Source: Tricholomella constricta
Lineage: Eukaryota; Basidiomycota; Agaricomycetes; Agaricales; Lyophyllaceae
Reading direction: 5' to 3'
DNA length: 64,000 bases
NCBI GenBank assembly: GCA_013368375.1
Contig: JAACJP010000005.1
Span: 62,001 to 126,000, forward strand
Below, piece after piece: positions 34,389-46,720 of the stretch (positions within the stretch are counted from its first letter, which is position 1; each line of letters opens with the position of its first letter). Both the position numbers and the translations under genes were made by a program. Under the pieces are notes generated by a model. The model was not told where the DNA came from. It did no database searches and saw only the letters and a list, made by a program, of their open reading frames with translations.

Positions 34389-34716
34389 GAATGCTGTAGA
34401 TAGATGCAAAGAAGCATGCATGCTCTGGTGGACTGTTGACCACCCAACATTGCGAGGCGCCTGGATGGCGGGGAGTTAGGTTGGTGAGCAGGGGACTGCG
34501 CACCAGCTCCCACTGGGTTGTAACCGCTTCATCCTGCCGCAGGCGGCCAGGGCGACCCCGCTTTGCTGTGGTGCATCTTCGCCCCCATCAGTAGGTATGT
34601 GTGTACTGCGATGAGTTGATGCCAAGGTATATAGTTAATTACCTAAGTAGACCCGCAGTGAACTGGTTGTTCCAATTGGGGACCGTGCCAGTATAATAAA
34701 CTCCTCCTCCTCCTCC

Positions 34717-36462
34717 ACTTCTTACGCCCGACCACAACCACTCACGACCATAACTTACCACCAGCTCCCCTATTACCGCCCAGCGACTCGGTGCTCGGGA
34801 GCTGCGCTCTCAAGCAGCTACTCAGAAACCAATTACGCAATTTGAAAATTACTTTTGGAGCGGAATAGCCCACCCGCTAACGCATGCCAAATGTGGGAGC
34901 GTGAGGGGGTCACAAACAAGGAGGAGGAGCTGGCGTCGAGCTCGAGTGCAGCCCGCGTTGTGAATAAGTTTTGGTGCACCTTGGAAGAGGCTGGCGATGA
35001 CATGGAGGTAGGGAAGACGCGGACGCGAACGTGGACGGGATGGCGATCGTGCTCCCACAGAAATACTGGACTACGAAGAAGCGCCCATCTTATAAGCGCG
35101 GTGAGATCTTCGTGACCGAACACACTACTGAGTCTGCCGTCCGAATCCTCCGCCCACATCACGAATTATTGCGACAACTTCGAGTACTCGGCGAGAAATT
35201 CATAAACGTCATATAGGAAATATAATATACCCTCCTTGGGCCAACGTATGTCGCATTCAAGTATGTATTTTATCTTGCATTGCTGATTTGCATTGCTTTG
35301 CAGTATTGGTCTCAACTACTTCTTCACTTTGTGCCTTCAAGTTATATAGTGGGTTCACCTTCCTCGCCATTTGTTCCGTGTTTGGACTTGCTCGCAATCA
35401 TTGAATTGACATACCTTCACCATCGCTTAGCAAGCAGTGGTCTTTCCTCCGGGGAGCCCTTTCCCGTTGACCGCTCTTGGGCTGGACCGGGCGCTTCTTC
35501 TTACAACGTCTCTCACTACCACGTAAATCATCTCTCTTTCTCTCATTGCACAGCGCATTCTATTGTAACATGAATCTATCCCGTTTTCAGGTCGCCCATC
35601 ATTTGTTTTCATCGAAGCCTTTCTGCGAGCCCTGCCTTAGTCATTTCTTGGCCACACGCGCAGCGTTCTGATCCCGTCCCCTCGCGACAGATAACTAGCC
35701 GAACGTCAAGATGCTATCAAGATGGTCCTCAAGGAGAATTATAACTACGATTTCTCGATACTGGTTCCCGTCTTTTCGTGTCTATTCTCTGCTTAGAACC
35801 CATCCTGTTCCCTCCACTGCTTCATGCAATACTGCTTCATCGGGGACGACGGCGACGTGTTCTATAAGAACAAGCGCGCGGTTAGGGTTAGTGAAAACAA
35901 TCGAACTATAGGCGCAAAGGCAGGACCCGACGAAGTGTATCGTTCCCTCTCCAAACACCTCAGACTTAAGTACTGCGCAATTTCCGGGGAACGTGCCAAT
36001 TGATATTCTATAGCGAGTCTGATTCATGAATTCCTTGTCATATCTCACCATTCTATAGATACTGTGTTTTCGTCCGTCTCCAGTGACCTTCGATGACTAC
36101 CAAGAGCCATCCTCTAGCGTAGATGCCTCGTTCCCGATTCTGAAGGCTGATCTAAGTTCTTCCCTCAGTCTCATGCAGGTATAATGCCTCAGTGACTGTC
36201 GAATGAGCTTATGATCTTCAATTAGATGGAAGAAGGCAATCATACCGTCTCCTAATTCAAAAGAAAGTATCTGTAGACTGTAAGATGATCAGCTTGCGTG
36301 TGGTGATGATGATGAGTCAGAGTGAGGGAGTTGGTATGTGTGGCATTCCTGGGACACAAGAATTCGCACCCTGCGGCACGAGCGCCACTTTCCGTGTTTG
36401 CAGCGCTTCTCCTCGCAGGTCTCTCGACTCTTTCTCCCCGGCCCCTCCCTCAGTCATTACTC
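34717..36462. other. Intergenic, no supported gene
   Basis: Short frames occur on both strands. A stretch at 35700-36030 looks faintly coding on plus (KMVLKENYNYDFSI before a stop, GDDGDVFYKNKRAVRV), possibly a remnant, but I cannot join it into a gene or name it. 36330-36462 is the likely promoter of kinase copy 5. Confidence 0.4.
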
Positions 36463-37808
36463 ATGGCTTACATATATACTCAGTTCCAAGATACTCGCGA
36501 GTGGCACGACCTTATATCTGAATGGAAAGATGCCCCCCAAGCCCTCGAACACGTTCTTTCATACAACGGCAACATAGACCACGACATCTTCTTGGGCAAG
36601 CGGACGACCCAAGAGATATTCTGGGTCCAACTACAGCCGTTTCTGTACTCCCGTGGATACAATTTGCGTCCAAGGTATCATCCTGACTGGCTACCATCCT
36701 GGAGGAACCACACGAAGCCAATTCAGACCCTCGATGAATTTGAAGACTCTTTGGCGCACATAGTACGTCGTCGTGTAATCTTAAGCTATGAAACAATCAA
36801 GCCTTCTTTTGAAGGGCACTTTTATGGACGCTACGCGTATCAGCGACGGTTCCAAGGTTGTGATCAAAATTGTCCAAACCCGGCGAAAAGAAATCCCAAT
36901 TGCTCAGTGCTTGTCGTCACCTGAGGCCATGAGCGACCCTCGGAATCATACGATCCCTATTTTTGATATCCTGCCTCTTCCCAACGACGACTCCGAGGCG
37001 TTGATGATAATGCCCCAGGTCCTCCATTTTGATCCCCCGGGCCTGCCCTTCACGCGTCTCGGCGAATTTCATGAAGCTGTAAAGCAGTACATTGAAGTAA
37101 GTCTTCTTGTCCATCTTGTCGCTCAATGCAAAGTCATGACCACTTTCGCAGGGTTTGGAGTTTATGCACCAGCACAGAATTTCCCATCGGTAAGTACGGT
37201 GTACTCTCTAGGCATTGGACGTCGACTTACAAACAACTCAGAGACGCATGCTACTTCAATTTGATGATGGATATAAGTAAAGTAATCCCGAAAGGCTTGC
37301 ACTTTATGAGACCCGAAACCCACGATGGCGTAACCTTTGGAGTCGAATGGAAAAAACGTTGGTCCGTTCGGCCCGTCAAGTACTATTATATTGACTTTGG
37401 GCTGTCGGAACATTATCCGCTGGACGCGCCTTATGAAACCATAACAGGCCTTAACGGCCAGGACCGTACCGTACCCGAGCATCTCCTCACAAGTCCGTAC
37501 GATCCCTTCAAGGCCGACGTATATCAGCTCGGAAACGTCATTTTGCACGTCGTAGAGGTGAGAATATTTTCGAACCTGAATGAATTGTGTTTGACCTCGG
37601 GTCCTGTCAGACCTACGACGGACTTGACTCTTTTCTACCCCTGGGAACAGCGATGACAAGGACCAATCCTGATGATCGACCTTCTCCGTCAGAAGCCTTG
37701 AAGATGCTTAAGCGGTTCAACTGGTGGGTCCTCAGGCGCCGAGTTCGGCAGAAGGAGTTTTCGCTTCAAGAGCAACCTCGACTCCGATTCCTTGGAGGAG
37801 ATCGTTAG
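36463..37808 (+). CDS. Fungal protein kinase-like protein, copy 5 (near-identical to copy 4)
   Basis: The gene starts MAYIYTQFQDTREWHD at 36463 and ends RLRFLGGDR at 37808. Exons, introns and motifs match copy 4 one for one: NLRPRYHPDWLPSW, KVVIKIVQT, HQHRISHR before the split HRD, DACYFNLMMDISKVIPK, YYYIDFGLSEHYP and DRTVPEHLLTSPYDPFKADVY. The region 36663-37680 differs from 25560-26570 at only a few percent of positions, introns included, so duplication or gene conversion was recent. Divergence is concentrated in the first 40 residues and the last 25. The frame is intact and catalytic residues are present. A divergent coiled-coil partner is not seen upstream. Confidence 0.85.
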
Positions 37809-37879
37809 GTGTCCTTGAAGACTGCATCATCACACTAGATATGGGACTTTAGATGTGTTCGCGTCTGCTAGTTTGAATT

Positions 37880-38940
37880 CGTCAGAGATGTACAGGACGA
37901 AGAAGATGATCCAGGGATTAGTCACAGCTGTGTGTGTGTGCGGAGTTGAGGAGATCGACCCTGGCACGGCTGCATTAGCCTGTTATATGAAGTGAGTCTC
38001 ACCATGATGCATTTTGGAGTCATAGATAAGGCAGAGCTGTGTGCGATACGGAGTTGAGGAGGTCGTCGAACCCTTGCCAAAATTAGCTTGTTACACGAAG
38101 GTGATCCAGGGACCAGTCTCCCCATGATGGATTTTTGGAGTCATGGATAAGACAGAGGTACTACAACTTTAGTAATATTTAGCTAGTTAGCTACTCGCCG
38201 AATCACTATTTTGTTGCGAGTCACTATTTTGATGTCTCGAATCACTATTTTGATGAAGAAAGAGATATATTGCTTTATTGATCGAGTCAGTATTGATTGT
38301 GCATTCTATGGGCCGTCAACGCGTCATTGCTGGGAGGTGTCGGGCAACAGTGGTGAGCAGGTAATAAACTTGTACGGTCATGAAATTGTCCTGCTGGCAT
38401 TATCTTCTGAAGACTCCACTGAAGGAATTAAGTGATTGTCTGTACGCAAATGACAGATGTACTAGAGTTCAGACATTGGCGTATTTCCTCACGGCATTCG
38501 CTATTACAATCCAAGGTCACTATCATATGTGCACGCAGTGATGAGGTTACCCCCTGGTATGTAAGCAAATGGGAAGAGATTCACCCCCTTCCCGGCGCGC
38601 ACCCATCACGCAAAGTATAGTGATTCATTATTGGTGCCAATATCAGAGGGAAACTTGCCACTAACTTGCCATCAAAATAGTCATTCACAGCATAATTTAC
38701 TGACTAATCACCATCAAAATAGTTATTCAGCGAGTAGCTCACTAGCTACTCTTACTAAAGTACGTAGTACTCGATAAGACAGCTGTGTGTGATTTGAGGA
38801 GGTCGTTGAACTCTTGGCAAAATTAGCCATGTTACACGAAGGTGATCCAGGGACCAGTCTTACCATGGTGGATTTTTGAGCCATAGATAAGACAGAGCTG
38901 TGCGTGCGATGCGGAATTGAGAAGGCCATGAAACGCATCA
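37880..38940. repeat. Imperfect tandem repeat, unit about 120 bp, interrupted by a MITE
   Basis: The unit contains GATCCAGGGACCAGTCTCCC, then ATGATGGATTTTTGGAGTCAT, ATAAGACAGAGCTGTG, GAGTTGAGGAGGTCG and CCAAAATTAGC-TGTTACACGAAGG. Copies begin near 37895, 38010 and 38100, and after the MITE near 38775 and 38840. A related single copy is at 2010-2095. It lies 3' of kinase copy 5. Confidence 0.65.
38161..38767. mobile_element. Mariner-like MITE, 607 bp
   Basis: The left end starts CTACAACTTTAGTAA and continues to GTTAGCTACTCGC-GAAT-ACTATTTTG. The right end, reverse-complemented, starts CTACGTACTTTAGTAA with the same continuation, giving imperfect inverted repeats of about 55 bp. TA dinucleotides at 38159-38160 and 38768-38769 fit a TA target duplication. 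Just inside the left end, CACTATTTTGATG-type motifs are repeated three times. There is no transposase frame. Confidence 0.7.
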
Positions 38941-39396
38941 AACTTGGTGAGGGCGTGTTTGAAGGTTCTAAATGCAACACTTTCGCTTCTAGCCCAGTCG
39001 CCTCTCTTACTCTTTTCGATGAATTTTCAGGTTCACCCTTTGTTCACATGCACGCCCATCCGTTCGACAGCACCGCCTATATAGGCCTCATCTGCCGTTC
39101 GTCCGCGCAATCTATCCATCCTCACCCGCCCAAATTTGAACTCCTTTCCTATATTTTTCACGCCTCAATAGGCCCCCAAGTAGTCACAGTTCTAGAGCTG
39201 GAAGACAGTCGGAATTGAGTAACCTGTTCACATTCGAAACGTGGAAGACGAAAGCAGCCACGCGTTGTTTGCCTGTATTTCGTTCGGTAACCTATCGCGG
39301 CGATTTGTTTCTGTTGACGAGTCGCCAAAGTTTCAGCACAGGCGGCTGCCTCCTCCTCCTCCTCCTGCTCTCTAGGGCCTTTCCTTCCTTTAAACC

Positions 39397-40517
39397 ATGT
39401 TTATGGTCAAGTGCATCCCAGGTCCTTCTTCTTCGGCTTCTTTGTCATTGCGCTGCCTGTCCCACTCGCTCTCACCCCGACCACGGACCAAGCTTGAATT
39501 TACGAGTGGATTTTCCAGCTATCGCAGAACCTTCTCGACCTCATGCACGAACTATGACCATTACAAGACGCTTGGTGTGCCCCAGTGCGCTACCAAGGCG
39601 CAGATCAAGGTCAGTTCAGTTATATCTATCTTCGTAAGCGAGTTGTTCCTGACAAAATAACGTACTCCAGTCTCATTTCTACCAGGTGGGCCCTACATGC
39701 TACTGTCGGGGCCTTAGAGACTCATGATCATGCTACTCTTCTTGCTGTCATGCTATACACGATTTTTCCATCTCGACATCTACTCTGGCATGTGTGGCAC
39801 GCTATGGCAATTACTGCGACGCCATCAACATCTACAGCTGAGCAAAAAACACCACCCTGACGTGTCCGATGATGTCAGGTCGAAGGACATCTTTACACGC
39901 GTGACAGAAGCGTACAAGGTGCTGAGCGACGATCGCGAACGGTGCGTAAATGTCTCGTGTCTTTTCTTCATACTGTACTCTTCACCTTTTTCCTGTCTCC
40001 CTTTGCCACTTTGAACGCCTCTCCCTTCAACAAAAACTTAATCATTACTCAAAGCCGAATATATGATCGCTCTCTCCTTGCTCGTGGCGGACCCACCCAC
40101 CCAGCACACCCCCGCGCCCAATATCAACAAGGCCCCGGAGCAAGTGCACCCAACTACGCCTACCGCCCACGTCCCGGCGCAACGCACGCTTGGGAGCGCA
40201 CTGGTCGGCGCCCGAATACCCCTCCAAACACATCCTCATATTCACACGCAGGCGAGTTCTCGCGGCGACCAGGCGACTGGTCCCGCACGTCACAGCACAC
40301 ACACCCGGACTCGCAGGCACGGAAGCACCCGGGGCAGGGTGCGCACTACGACCCCTCATTGCATGTTTATGGATACGCGGGGCGGACGCCGCGACAGCGA
40401 GCGAACGAGGAGGACCGGGCGCTGCAGGGGGTGCAGAGGGTGAGTGGGTTGAGGCGGGCTTTGCAGCTGGTGGGGCTGCTTATACTGAGTGCAGGGGTGG
40501 TGGGTAGATGGAAGTAG
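39397..40517 (+). CDS. DnaJ-domain protein with C-terminal membrane segment
   Basis: The first exon starts ATG at 39397 with a basic, Ser-rich leader (RTFSTSC) resembling a mitochondrial presequence. It then enters the J domain: [24 protein letters not shown] on a 15-base micro-exon (about 39671-39685), [12 protein letters not shown] with the HPD motif, and [17 protein letters not shown]. The final exon starts [12 protein letters not shown] and gives a Pro/His/Arg-rich linker, then [22 protein letters not shown] near the end, which looks like a single membrane helix, and a stop at 40517. About 265 residues. By family, it stimulates an Hsp70 ATPase; the leader and helix suggest a mitochondrial membrane location. 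The Hsp70 partner cannot be told from sequence. Confidence 0.8.
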
Positions 40518-41031
40518 AAGTAGGGTAGGGCGAGAGTTTTTTGGTGGAATTAGGGAATACAAGAATGGATAGCCTCGGCAATCGTCAGATGCTCCCAGCT
40601 CAAGCTCAAATTCGACAGTCACCCCGAGCCCAGGGGATCGCTTCATTCCTCAAGCGCTGCCAGTACTAATTTTAGCTTCCAGCGAGCTCTACATAGATAG
40701 AAGTCTCATGTGTACGTTCAAGGTGAGACGATCATGGCTTGTCGTGGTCATACACTGATAAGCCAGTTCTTCGACGCGGTACGTTTTGGCGGCAGCTGCA
40801 CGGCATGAACACCCGGCTCACTGCTTGCATGTGGTTGCTGAGTAGAAATACTACATATGCGGGTCCTTTTTTCTCTCACTCGAAATCGAAGCACGGATGA
40901 TATTCCCGCATCAGTAATCTTTGCCGAAATAGCCGATATTATCAGATAAGATTTTCGACCATTTCCCATAAACATGGCGCCGCGAGGATCGCAATAGTTT
41001 GTTTGCTTTATACCCCCACCTAGGATCTGGA
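40518..41031. other. Intergenic between DnaJ and amidase genes
   Basis: This is convergent-free spacing with no gene seen. A TATA-like TTTATACC at 41007-41014 lies about 20 bp before the amidase ATG. Confidence 0.4.
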
Positions 41032-43345
41032 ATGTTCAGTTCCAAGCGATTTCCTTTACTCCTTATCACTTTCTTGAGGCTGCTGCACCTCAGTGAAGGC
41101 TGCGCCTTGTCGAGCAAGCCCAGGACCCTTCTCCCCGACTTGTTTGAACATTCTATTGACAAACACCACGTCGGCCCGGACGCAGGTCATTTTTCAGGCG
41201 TCAATATCCATGAACCGCTCAGCAAGCCTCAGAAGATTGTATTGCCCGACTTGTATGAAGCTTCGGTCTCTGAGCTCCAAGCAGGTCTAAACGCGGGCCA
41301 TTTCTCAAGTGTCGATCTCGTCAAGGTCTGCTTTCTATCAATTGGTTTTTTTATTCCACTGATTGTTTTTTTGCTGTCTTCTCAGGCCTACTTTGCCCGC
41401 ATCGAGGAGGTCAATTTGAAGGGCCCTGCTCTTCATGCAGTCATCGAAACAAATCCCTCCGCCCTGGCCGCCGCTGCCGAGCTGGATCTCGAACGCAAAC
41501 GAAAGGGTGCTCGAAGTTCCCTTCACGGGATACCTATACTGTTGAAAGTCTGTTCTCTATGTGCTCAACGAGATACCTCCACTAGTCTGATATACGCTAT
41601 CAGGACAATATGGCCACAATTGCATCAGAAGGTCGTCTAATCTAATATCTACCATCGACGATCTCGTGGCTGAGATGTTCCAATAGGTATGAATACCACC
41701 GCTGGGTCCTTCAGCCTTCTAGGCTCTGTCGTCCCAGATGACGCCGGCGTAGTTAAACGACTCCGAAAAGCGGGTGCAATTATTCTAGGTATTTCATACA
41801 CCGTTGTAGGTATGTTTTAGCATGTTCATGGGTTCGTTTGTTGTAGGCAAGGCAAACCTTTCGGAGTTCGCAAATTTCCGCGGTAATATCGCTTCCGGAT
41901 GGTCGGGGCGCGGCGGCCAGACGACGAACGCGTATTTTCCAAAGGCAGACCCCTGTGGCTCGTCTTCGGGCTCAGGCGTTGCAGCATCTATTGGCCTCTC
42001 CGCCGTCACCCTCGGAACCGAGACAGACGGTAGCATAACTTGTCCATCGAGCAATAACAACCTTGCTGGCATAAAGCCCACTCTCGGCTTAACTTCACGA
42101 GCCGGAGGTAGGAAGCGTGCGGCTTATACTTTGGACCGACGGTTGTTGATATGTTCCTCCAGTCATACCGATTTCGACGCATCAGGATACAGTTGGACCT
42201 ATGACACGGTCAGTAGCCGATGCAGCGATCGTCCTCTCCATCATCGCGGGACCAGATCCAAACGACAACTTCACCCTCGCCCAACCGCGAGTCTTGCCCG
42301 ATTACGTCAAAGCACTAAACAAGCAAGCTCTGAAGGGCAAACGGATCGGCGTCCCGAGGCGCGTTTTTATGAACAGCACCATAAACGACCGTTCTTCAGA
42401 TGTCTCTGACGCTTTTGAAAATGCACTTATTGTCCTGCGCGGTCTGGGCGCCACTATCGTGGATTCCGCCGACCTGCCCTCAGCAGAGGAGATTGTGGTA
42501 TCAAACAACGAGACTGTTGTTCTTGGCGTCGATTTCAAGGTATAGCGAAGCTTGACGGCGTCACGTCCTTCTGCCGAAGCTGACATATTGTACCACTATC
42601 CGTTTATAGCAAGGTCTCAATAAATATCTCGCCAGCCTCATATCAAATCCTTCAGGCGTGCGCAGTCTGGCAGATGTCATCAAGTTCAACGACGACAATC
42701 CGACTCTCGAAAAACCAGAGGGGTTTGACGACCAATCAATGTGCGCCGCGGCTCATTTCAATATCAGACAACCATGTTCTGAAGCAGTTTTACACAGTTT
42801 CATTACCTCCGAGGCCACGAATGGCTTTGATTCTTCGTACTTCGCAGCACTCGCTGCCGATCATGATCTCGGCGCGACCCGCGGAATCGACTCCGCGTTG
42901 AAAACACACAATCTAGATGCCCTTGTACTACCTGCCGATGGTTTTACATCAAATCCTGCAGGTGCGCTGTCATTTTACACCTTGACTTCTTCTTGGACTC
43001 ACCAAGTGTTTGCGTCCCTAGCCATCGCAGGGTATCCTATTGTTACGGGTCAGTTTTGAGTTGACTGGTTACTACTCTTTTAGGGAAACGTGGGCTGATT
43101 CATTTTCCGCATACGCAGTACCTCTCGGATTTTTCAGCGATAACGTCACGATCGGTCGTGCTGGTCCAGAGACCGTCTATCCTGCTCCTGGCGTTCCTTT
43201 CGGCCTGTCGTTCCTCGGGACAGCATTTTCGGAATTTGACCTCATCGGATTTGCGTATGCATATGAGCAGGAGACGCAGACGAGATTGACGAGGAGAGCG
43301 TTTGAGGCGGCCATCCCGAAGACCCAGCTGGCGGATGTGATGTAA
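41032..43345 (+). CDS. Secreted amidase (amidase signature family)
   Basis: The gene has about nine exons and about 560 residues. The start MFSSKRFPLLLITF is followed by a hydrophobic stretch and EGCALS, a likely signal peptide, so the enzyme is probably secreted or vacuolar. The amidase signature catalytic set is present: Lys in SLHGIPILLKDNMAT (across an intron), cis-Ser in DPCGSSSGSGVAA, and the nucleophile Ser in GTETDGSITCPSS. Further conserved parts are NLAGIKPTLGL, TVGPMTRSVADAA and PAPGVPFGLSFLGTAFSE near the end; stop 43343-43345. Introns restore frame at each join (for example 41327-41385, 42108-42159, 43049-43119). Family role: hydrolysis of amide bonds to acid and ammonia; the substrate is unknown. 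The first upstream in-frame start would be non-ATG, so 41032 is preferred. Confidence 0.85.
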
Positions 43346-43625
43346 GGATAAGTCTATCATGTGTTCGAAGAAAGAATGACTGCTCCGAATGAGTTTGACT
43401 TCGTTGAAAACCAGACAGTTCGCGACGTAGGAATAAGATACTAAAAATTAGAATACGTTGAGGAAGTGACCTAACTGAGGATGTGATGTAGAATAAGTTT
43501 ATCATCTATTCTAAGGCAGGATATCAGCTTTAAAGGAGTCTGACTACATCGAAAACCAGACAGTGCGGGATAAGGCGTAAAAATAAGATACTAAGAATTA
43601 GAATAGGTCGAGGAAGTGATGAAGC
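43330..43625. repeat. Tandem duplication of about 150 bp at the amidase 3' end
   Basis: 43330-43475 and 43483-43625 are similar: GATGTGATGTA-GATAAG-TTATCAT, then GAAAACCAGACAGT-CG, AATAAGATACTAA-AATTAGAATA and GAGGAAGTGA. The first copy includes the amidase stop codon. Confidence 0.7.
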
Positions 43626-46494
43626 ACACGACTAGTATAAATGATGATTATTGGCCTCAAGTTGATCAGCCTCTGCGAGTGGAGCAATGGGAACACGGGG
43701 CTTGTGCTGTCGTAGTGACAATCATCTGCGCGGGTCTCAGCCTAAGGCGAAACGTCAGGATTCTCAGTATCGTCATCGGTGAAATCTGGATAGATCAATA
43801 CCATTGTTTACACGTCGTGGTACACGTCCTGCAGTTTGAAATGTGGTTTGCGCTGTATCGGCATCGAGCGGAACGACAGTCCACCTAATACAGGAAACAG
43901 GTGTGGTTTAGTAAAGTATGAATTTACGGATGAAAAGGGTAACTCACGCGACGTTCACCGCGAGGAGTCTCATGCCCGCAAGGATGTTTCGCGCAGTCTA
44001 CTTCTCGATAACACATCACTTGTGCCGAAGTCCACGGATAACAGCTGCTGCTGGTTCGTTGCTGTTGGAGTGAAAAGAAAGCCGGCGCGGAGGTCTGGAT
44101 GATGTTTCATTTCGCGACTGCGTCTGTCTTTTAAAGGACAGAACAGAATATAGACATTGCCTCGGCACGTAAAAGCGAGAATGAATTGGAGCTCTAAATT
44201 GGATGAGATGCACTAGTCAATCATTCGCGCACACAGCTAGCGTGGAGGGGGCACTGCAAGTGTCCTTGTGAAACGTCGCACCAAGGCGGAGACGCTCGTG
44301 TAGTCATTATGCGGTGGTAGATACGCGAGGGAGGCTCTGCAGTGTCCAAATTACGGACCCGAAGAGGTGTCGCAAGGGCGGGCGGAACGAAAATCGCAAG
44401 AGATATCTTGTCGCCTACATGACGCCAGGAATGCAGGAGAGTTCATATCCGGAGCGCCCGATTAGCTAGAAAACAACATCGTATGTTTCGGTCTAGTCTG
44501 AGTGGTGGTCTAGATGTGGCCAGACTCTCCATTGCTGGATAGGAGCCGCCGGTACGAGTCCTTCAACAATAGGAGAATGGAAGCATGATCGGATTTATAT
44601 TTTCTTCCGTTTTTCAGCGACATAATATATTAAACAAGGCTCCGATAGACTCTCAGAAGATCAAGCCTGAGGAGCGACAGCACGACGCGTACCAGTGCAA
44701 TTGGAGGCGGAGTGAGCCGACATGATCAAATTTTAATAAGCCTGAGATCATGACCAAGTCTTCCGCGCCAGAAGCAAGCACTGGTCCCTCCAAACGGTGA
44801 CAGGAAGTATTGGAGCGGCCCGCCGACTGCTCGCAGCCTTAGTACATTCCAACAAGCCGACGGTTCCAGGACGGGCTCAGCCAACGTACCGTACTTTACT
44901 TATCCTCAAATAATACTCGTATTATAAGAGCAACTCCAGGCAGAAAGATCCTCGGAGTCCTGGAGTGAGCAGGGTTCGAGCGCTCTCAGAGATCGCAGCG
45001 CCAGATGGTACTGAATACGTTCATGTGCGCCAAAAACTACCTTGAGGATACCGCATTAGGTTGCGGAGTCAGTTTATGGGTCCTCTTGACACGATGCATG
45101 AACTTACAATGGGAACCGACCTAACTTCGTGCTAGGCCCTGTTGGCGTCTTGTTTCAAACTCCTCGTGATGCCGTGAACCGGCAAGTCCGCGGCCATTCA
45201 AAGAGGCGCGTCAGGTTCATATTGCGTACTCGGAGCCCGCTTATGAATGCTAGATATGCAGACTACAGCGATGCCATCACGCAGGCCCACAGTCCACGAC
45301 AGTCGTCCAGGAGGCGCGTATAGTTGTCCTCGTAGTCATGGCAGAAACTGAAGCTGATAAAAAGCTTGAAAGCTTAATCGTTTTTTCCATCTGCTCGGGT
45401 GCCTCCATTGTCACACTAGCTCAGGGTAGATATCGGTGGCGATTATCGAGACGCGTACAACTTCTAAACTGGAAACAAGTACTAGGTTTGAATGCTAAGA
45501 CATTCACAGTTGTCAAGGTGGCACGACCAGAAATTCTCCATAATAGGGCTGAGTTCCCCTCGACCATTCAAAATAGAGGTGCGCGATTCGCGGGTGTGGG
45601 CATGGGCGAGCGGCTTGTTGCCAGGTTGGACGTTTATGTAGGAGAGGCAGTTAATATCGACGAAGGAGCGTTGGATGTTCTACTATGATGGCGGGACACA
45701 CACTGGAAATGGATACCGCGTGCAAAGTCGTGCCGTACAAGCGAGGAAATATCTCACCGGCCATGTGTGGAGCTGGAGCTGCGCTCTTTCTCCCAGTGCT
45801 GACAGGCGCATCGGATGCCTATGTGCGCGGTTTTAAAAAAGGGTGAGAGATGAGGATCGCACTTTACTATGTAAGGAGGAGGCTCTGCGGGAGAGACATC
45901 ATTATCGCGCGATGGTGCAGAAGAGCATTGCCCTCATACTCATAAAGAGGTTAAAGGTGCACAAGATAACGATGAGGCGGCACAGGACTTGAAAGAGCAG
46001 TGAGGTATTACGAGAAGGTGTTTGGTACACCTTTGAAGACGACCTAAGCCAGGAAAGCTGTACTGTTGGGCTGTCTTGAGCACTGCTCGTACAGTATGAA
46101 CGATTCAAGAACGCACGTTCGTGGGAGGAGGGGGTGACTGCGTATGGCAGAGAGATAGTCAGGCTCCATGTAACGAAGACCCAGAGAGACATTCAAACCA
46201 CCAACTCTTTTCTCCGGAAGGACACACCCCTCTAGTGATTGGCTTCTAATCGATAAACCTCCAGAGGAATTCGTCGCAGCGCAGCATCGTATCAGCCCAA
46301 ATTTATGACATTTTCCGCATTCTTAGAACAGGAAAGTCGGCAAAGTTTGCGCTTGCGCTCCTTCCACGATTTTTCTCGCTCACACTCGACCTTGCAGCGC
46401 ATCTGGCTGGCAGCGTGCGTGCACCTGGGCTTGCGTGCAATGCTGCATCGTTGTGTTGGAAGGTCCACAAATGGAAATGCCGGAAGCCGCGCGC
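43626..46494. other. Long intergenic region without a supported gene
   Basis: Short frames occur on both strands (for instance plus 45338-45688) with no domain, paralogue or splice support. A long AT/GC-mixed stretch at 44200-45100 has no open frames of note. I see no tRNA or structured RNA. Confidence 0.45.
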
Positions 46495-46498
46495 GCAG

Positions 46499-46680
46499 TG
46501 GAGACGTGCAGCCTGACGCGCGCAGTGTATCGCGTGGTACAATGATGATATTCTGGTCTCCTGACCCGTTCTGTCTACCGTATGCACTGCCACCAGGGTC
46601 TGCGCCAATCTACTCGTAGTCGTGGTCCTGCCCGACATGGTGCTTGTGTGTGCGGTGCATGGCCCGGTTGCCCGTCTGCA
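46499..46680 (-). repeat. 3' LTR of the Gypsy element
   Basis: This LTR is 182 bp, TGGAGACGTGCAG to CCCGTCTGCA. It is identical to the other LTR except for a missing AATCT copy and one C/T difference. Confidence 0.9.
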
Positions 46681-46720
46681 TGTGCTCACCCCCTACTAAG
46701 CAACGTCCTCGTTGCGCCCG

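Larger units (their letters stand above)
27932..34716 (+). mobile_element. Non-LTR retrotransposon (LINE) with EN - RNase H - RT order, two in-frame stops
   Basis: This is a nearly full-length two-ORF LINE. ORF1 is 27994-30468 and ORF2 is 30531-34388, followed by about 330 bp of 3' UTR with AATAAA near 34695 and a CTC-repeat tail (34701-34716) instead of poly(A). The exact 5' boundary is not certain; the MITE ends at 27923 with its target duplication to 27931. High GC and codon bias differ from the surrounding sequence. Each ORF is interrupted by a single in-frame stop with no frameshift, so the copy is recent but probably immobile. Confidence 0.85.

Noticed and set aside
35880..35890. Telomere-like GGTTAGGGTTAG
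   Set aside because: Only two units, inside ordinary sequence; no array, so not a telomere or interstitial telomere tract.
44940..45000. GGTTCGAGC box resembling a tRNA T-arm
   Set aside because: No matching anticodon arm or acceptor stem could be drawn around it.
46303..46689. Minus-strand 128-codon frame over the left LTR
   Set aside because: Lies in LTR and flank, the same peptide appears from the other LTR; not a gene.
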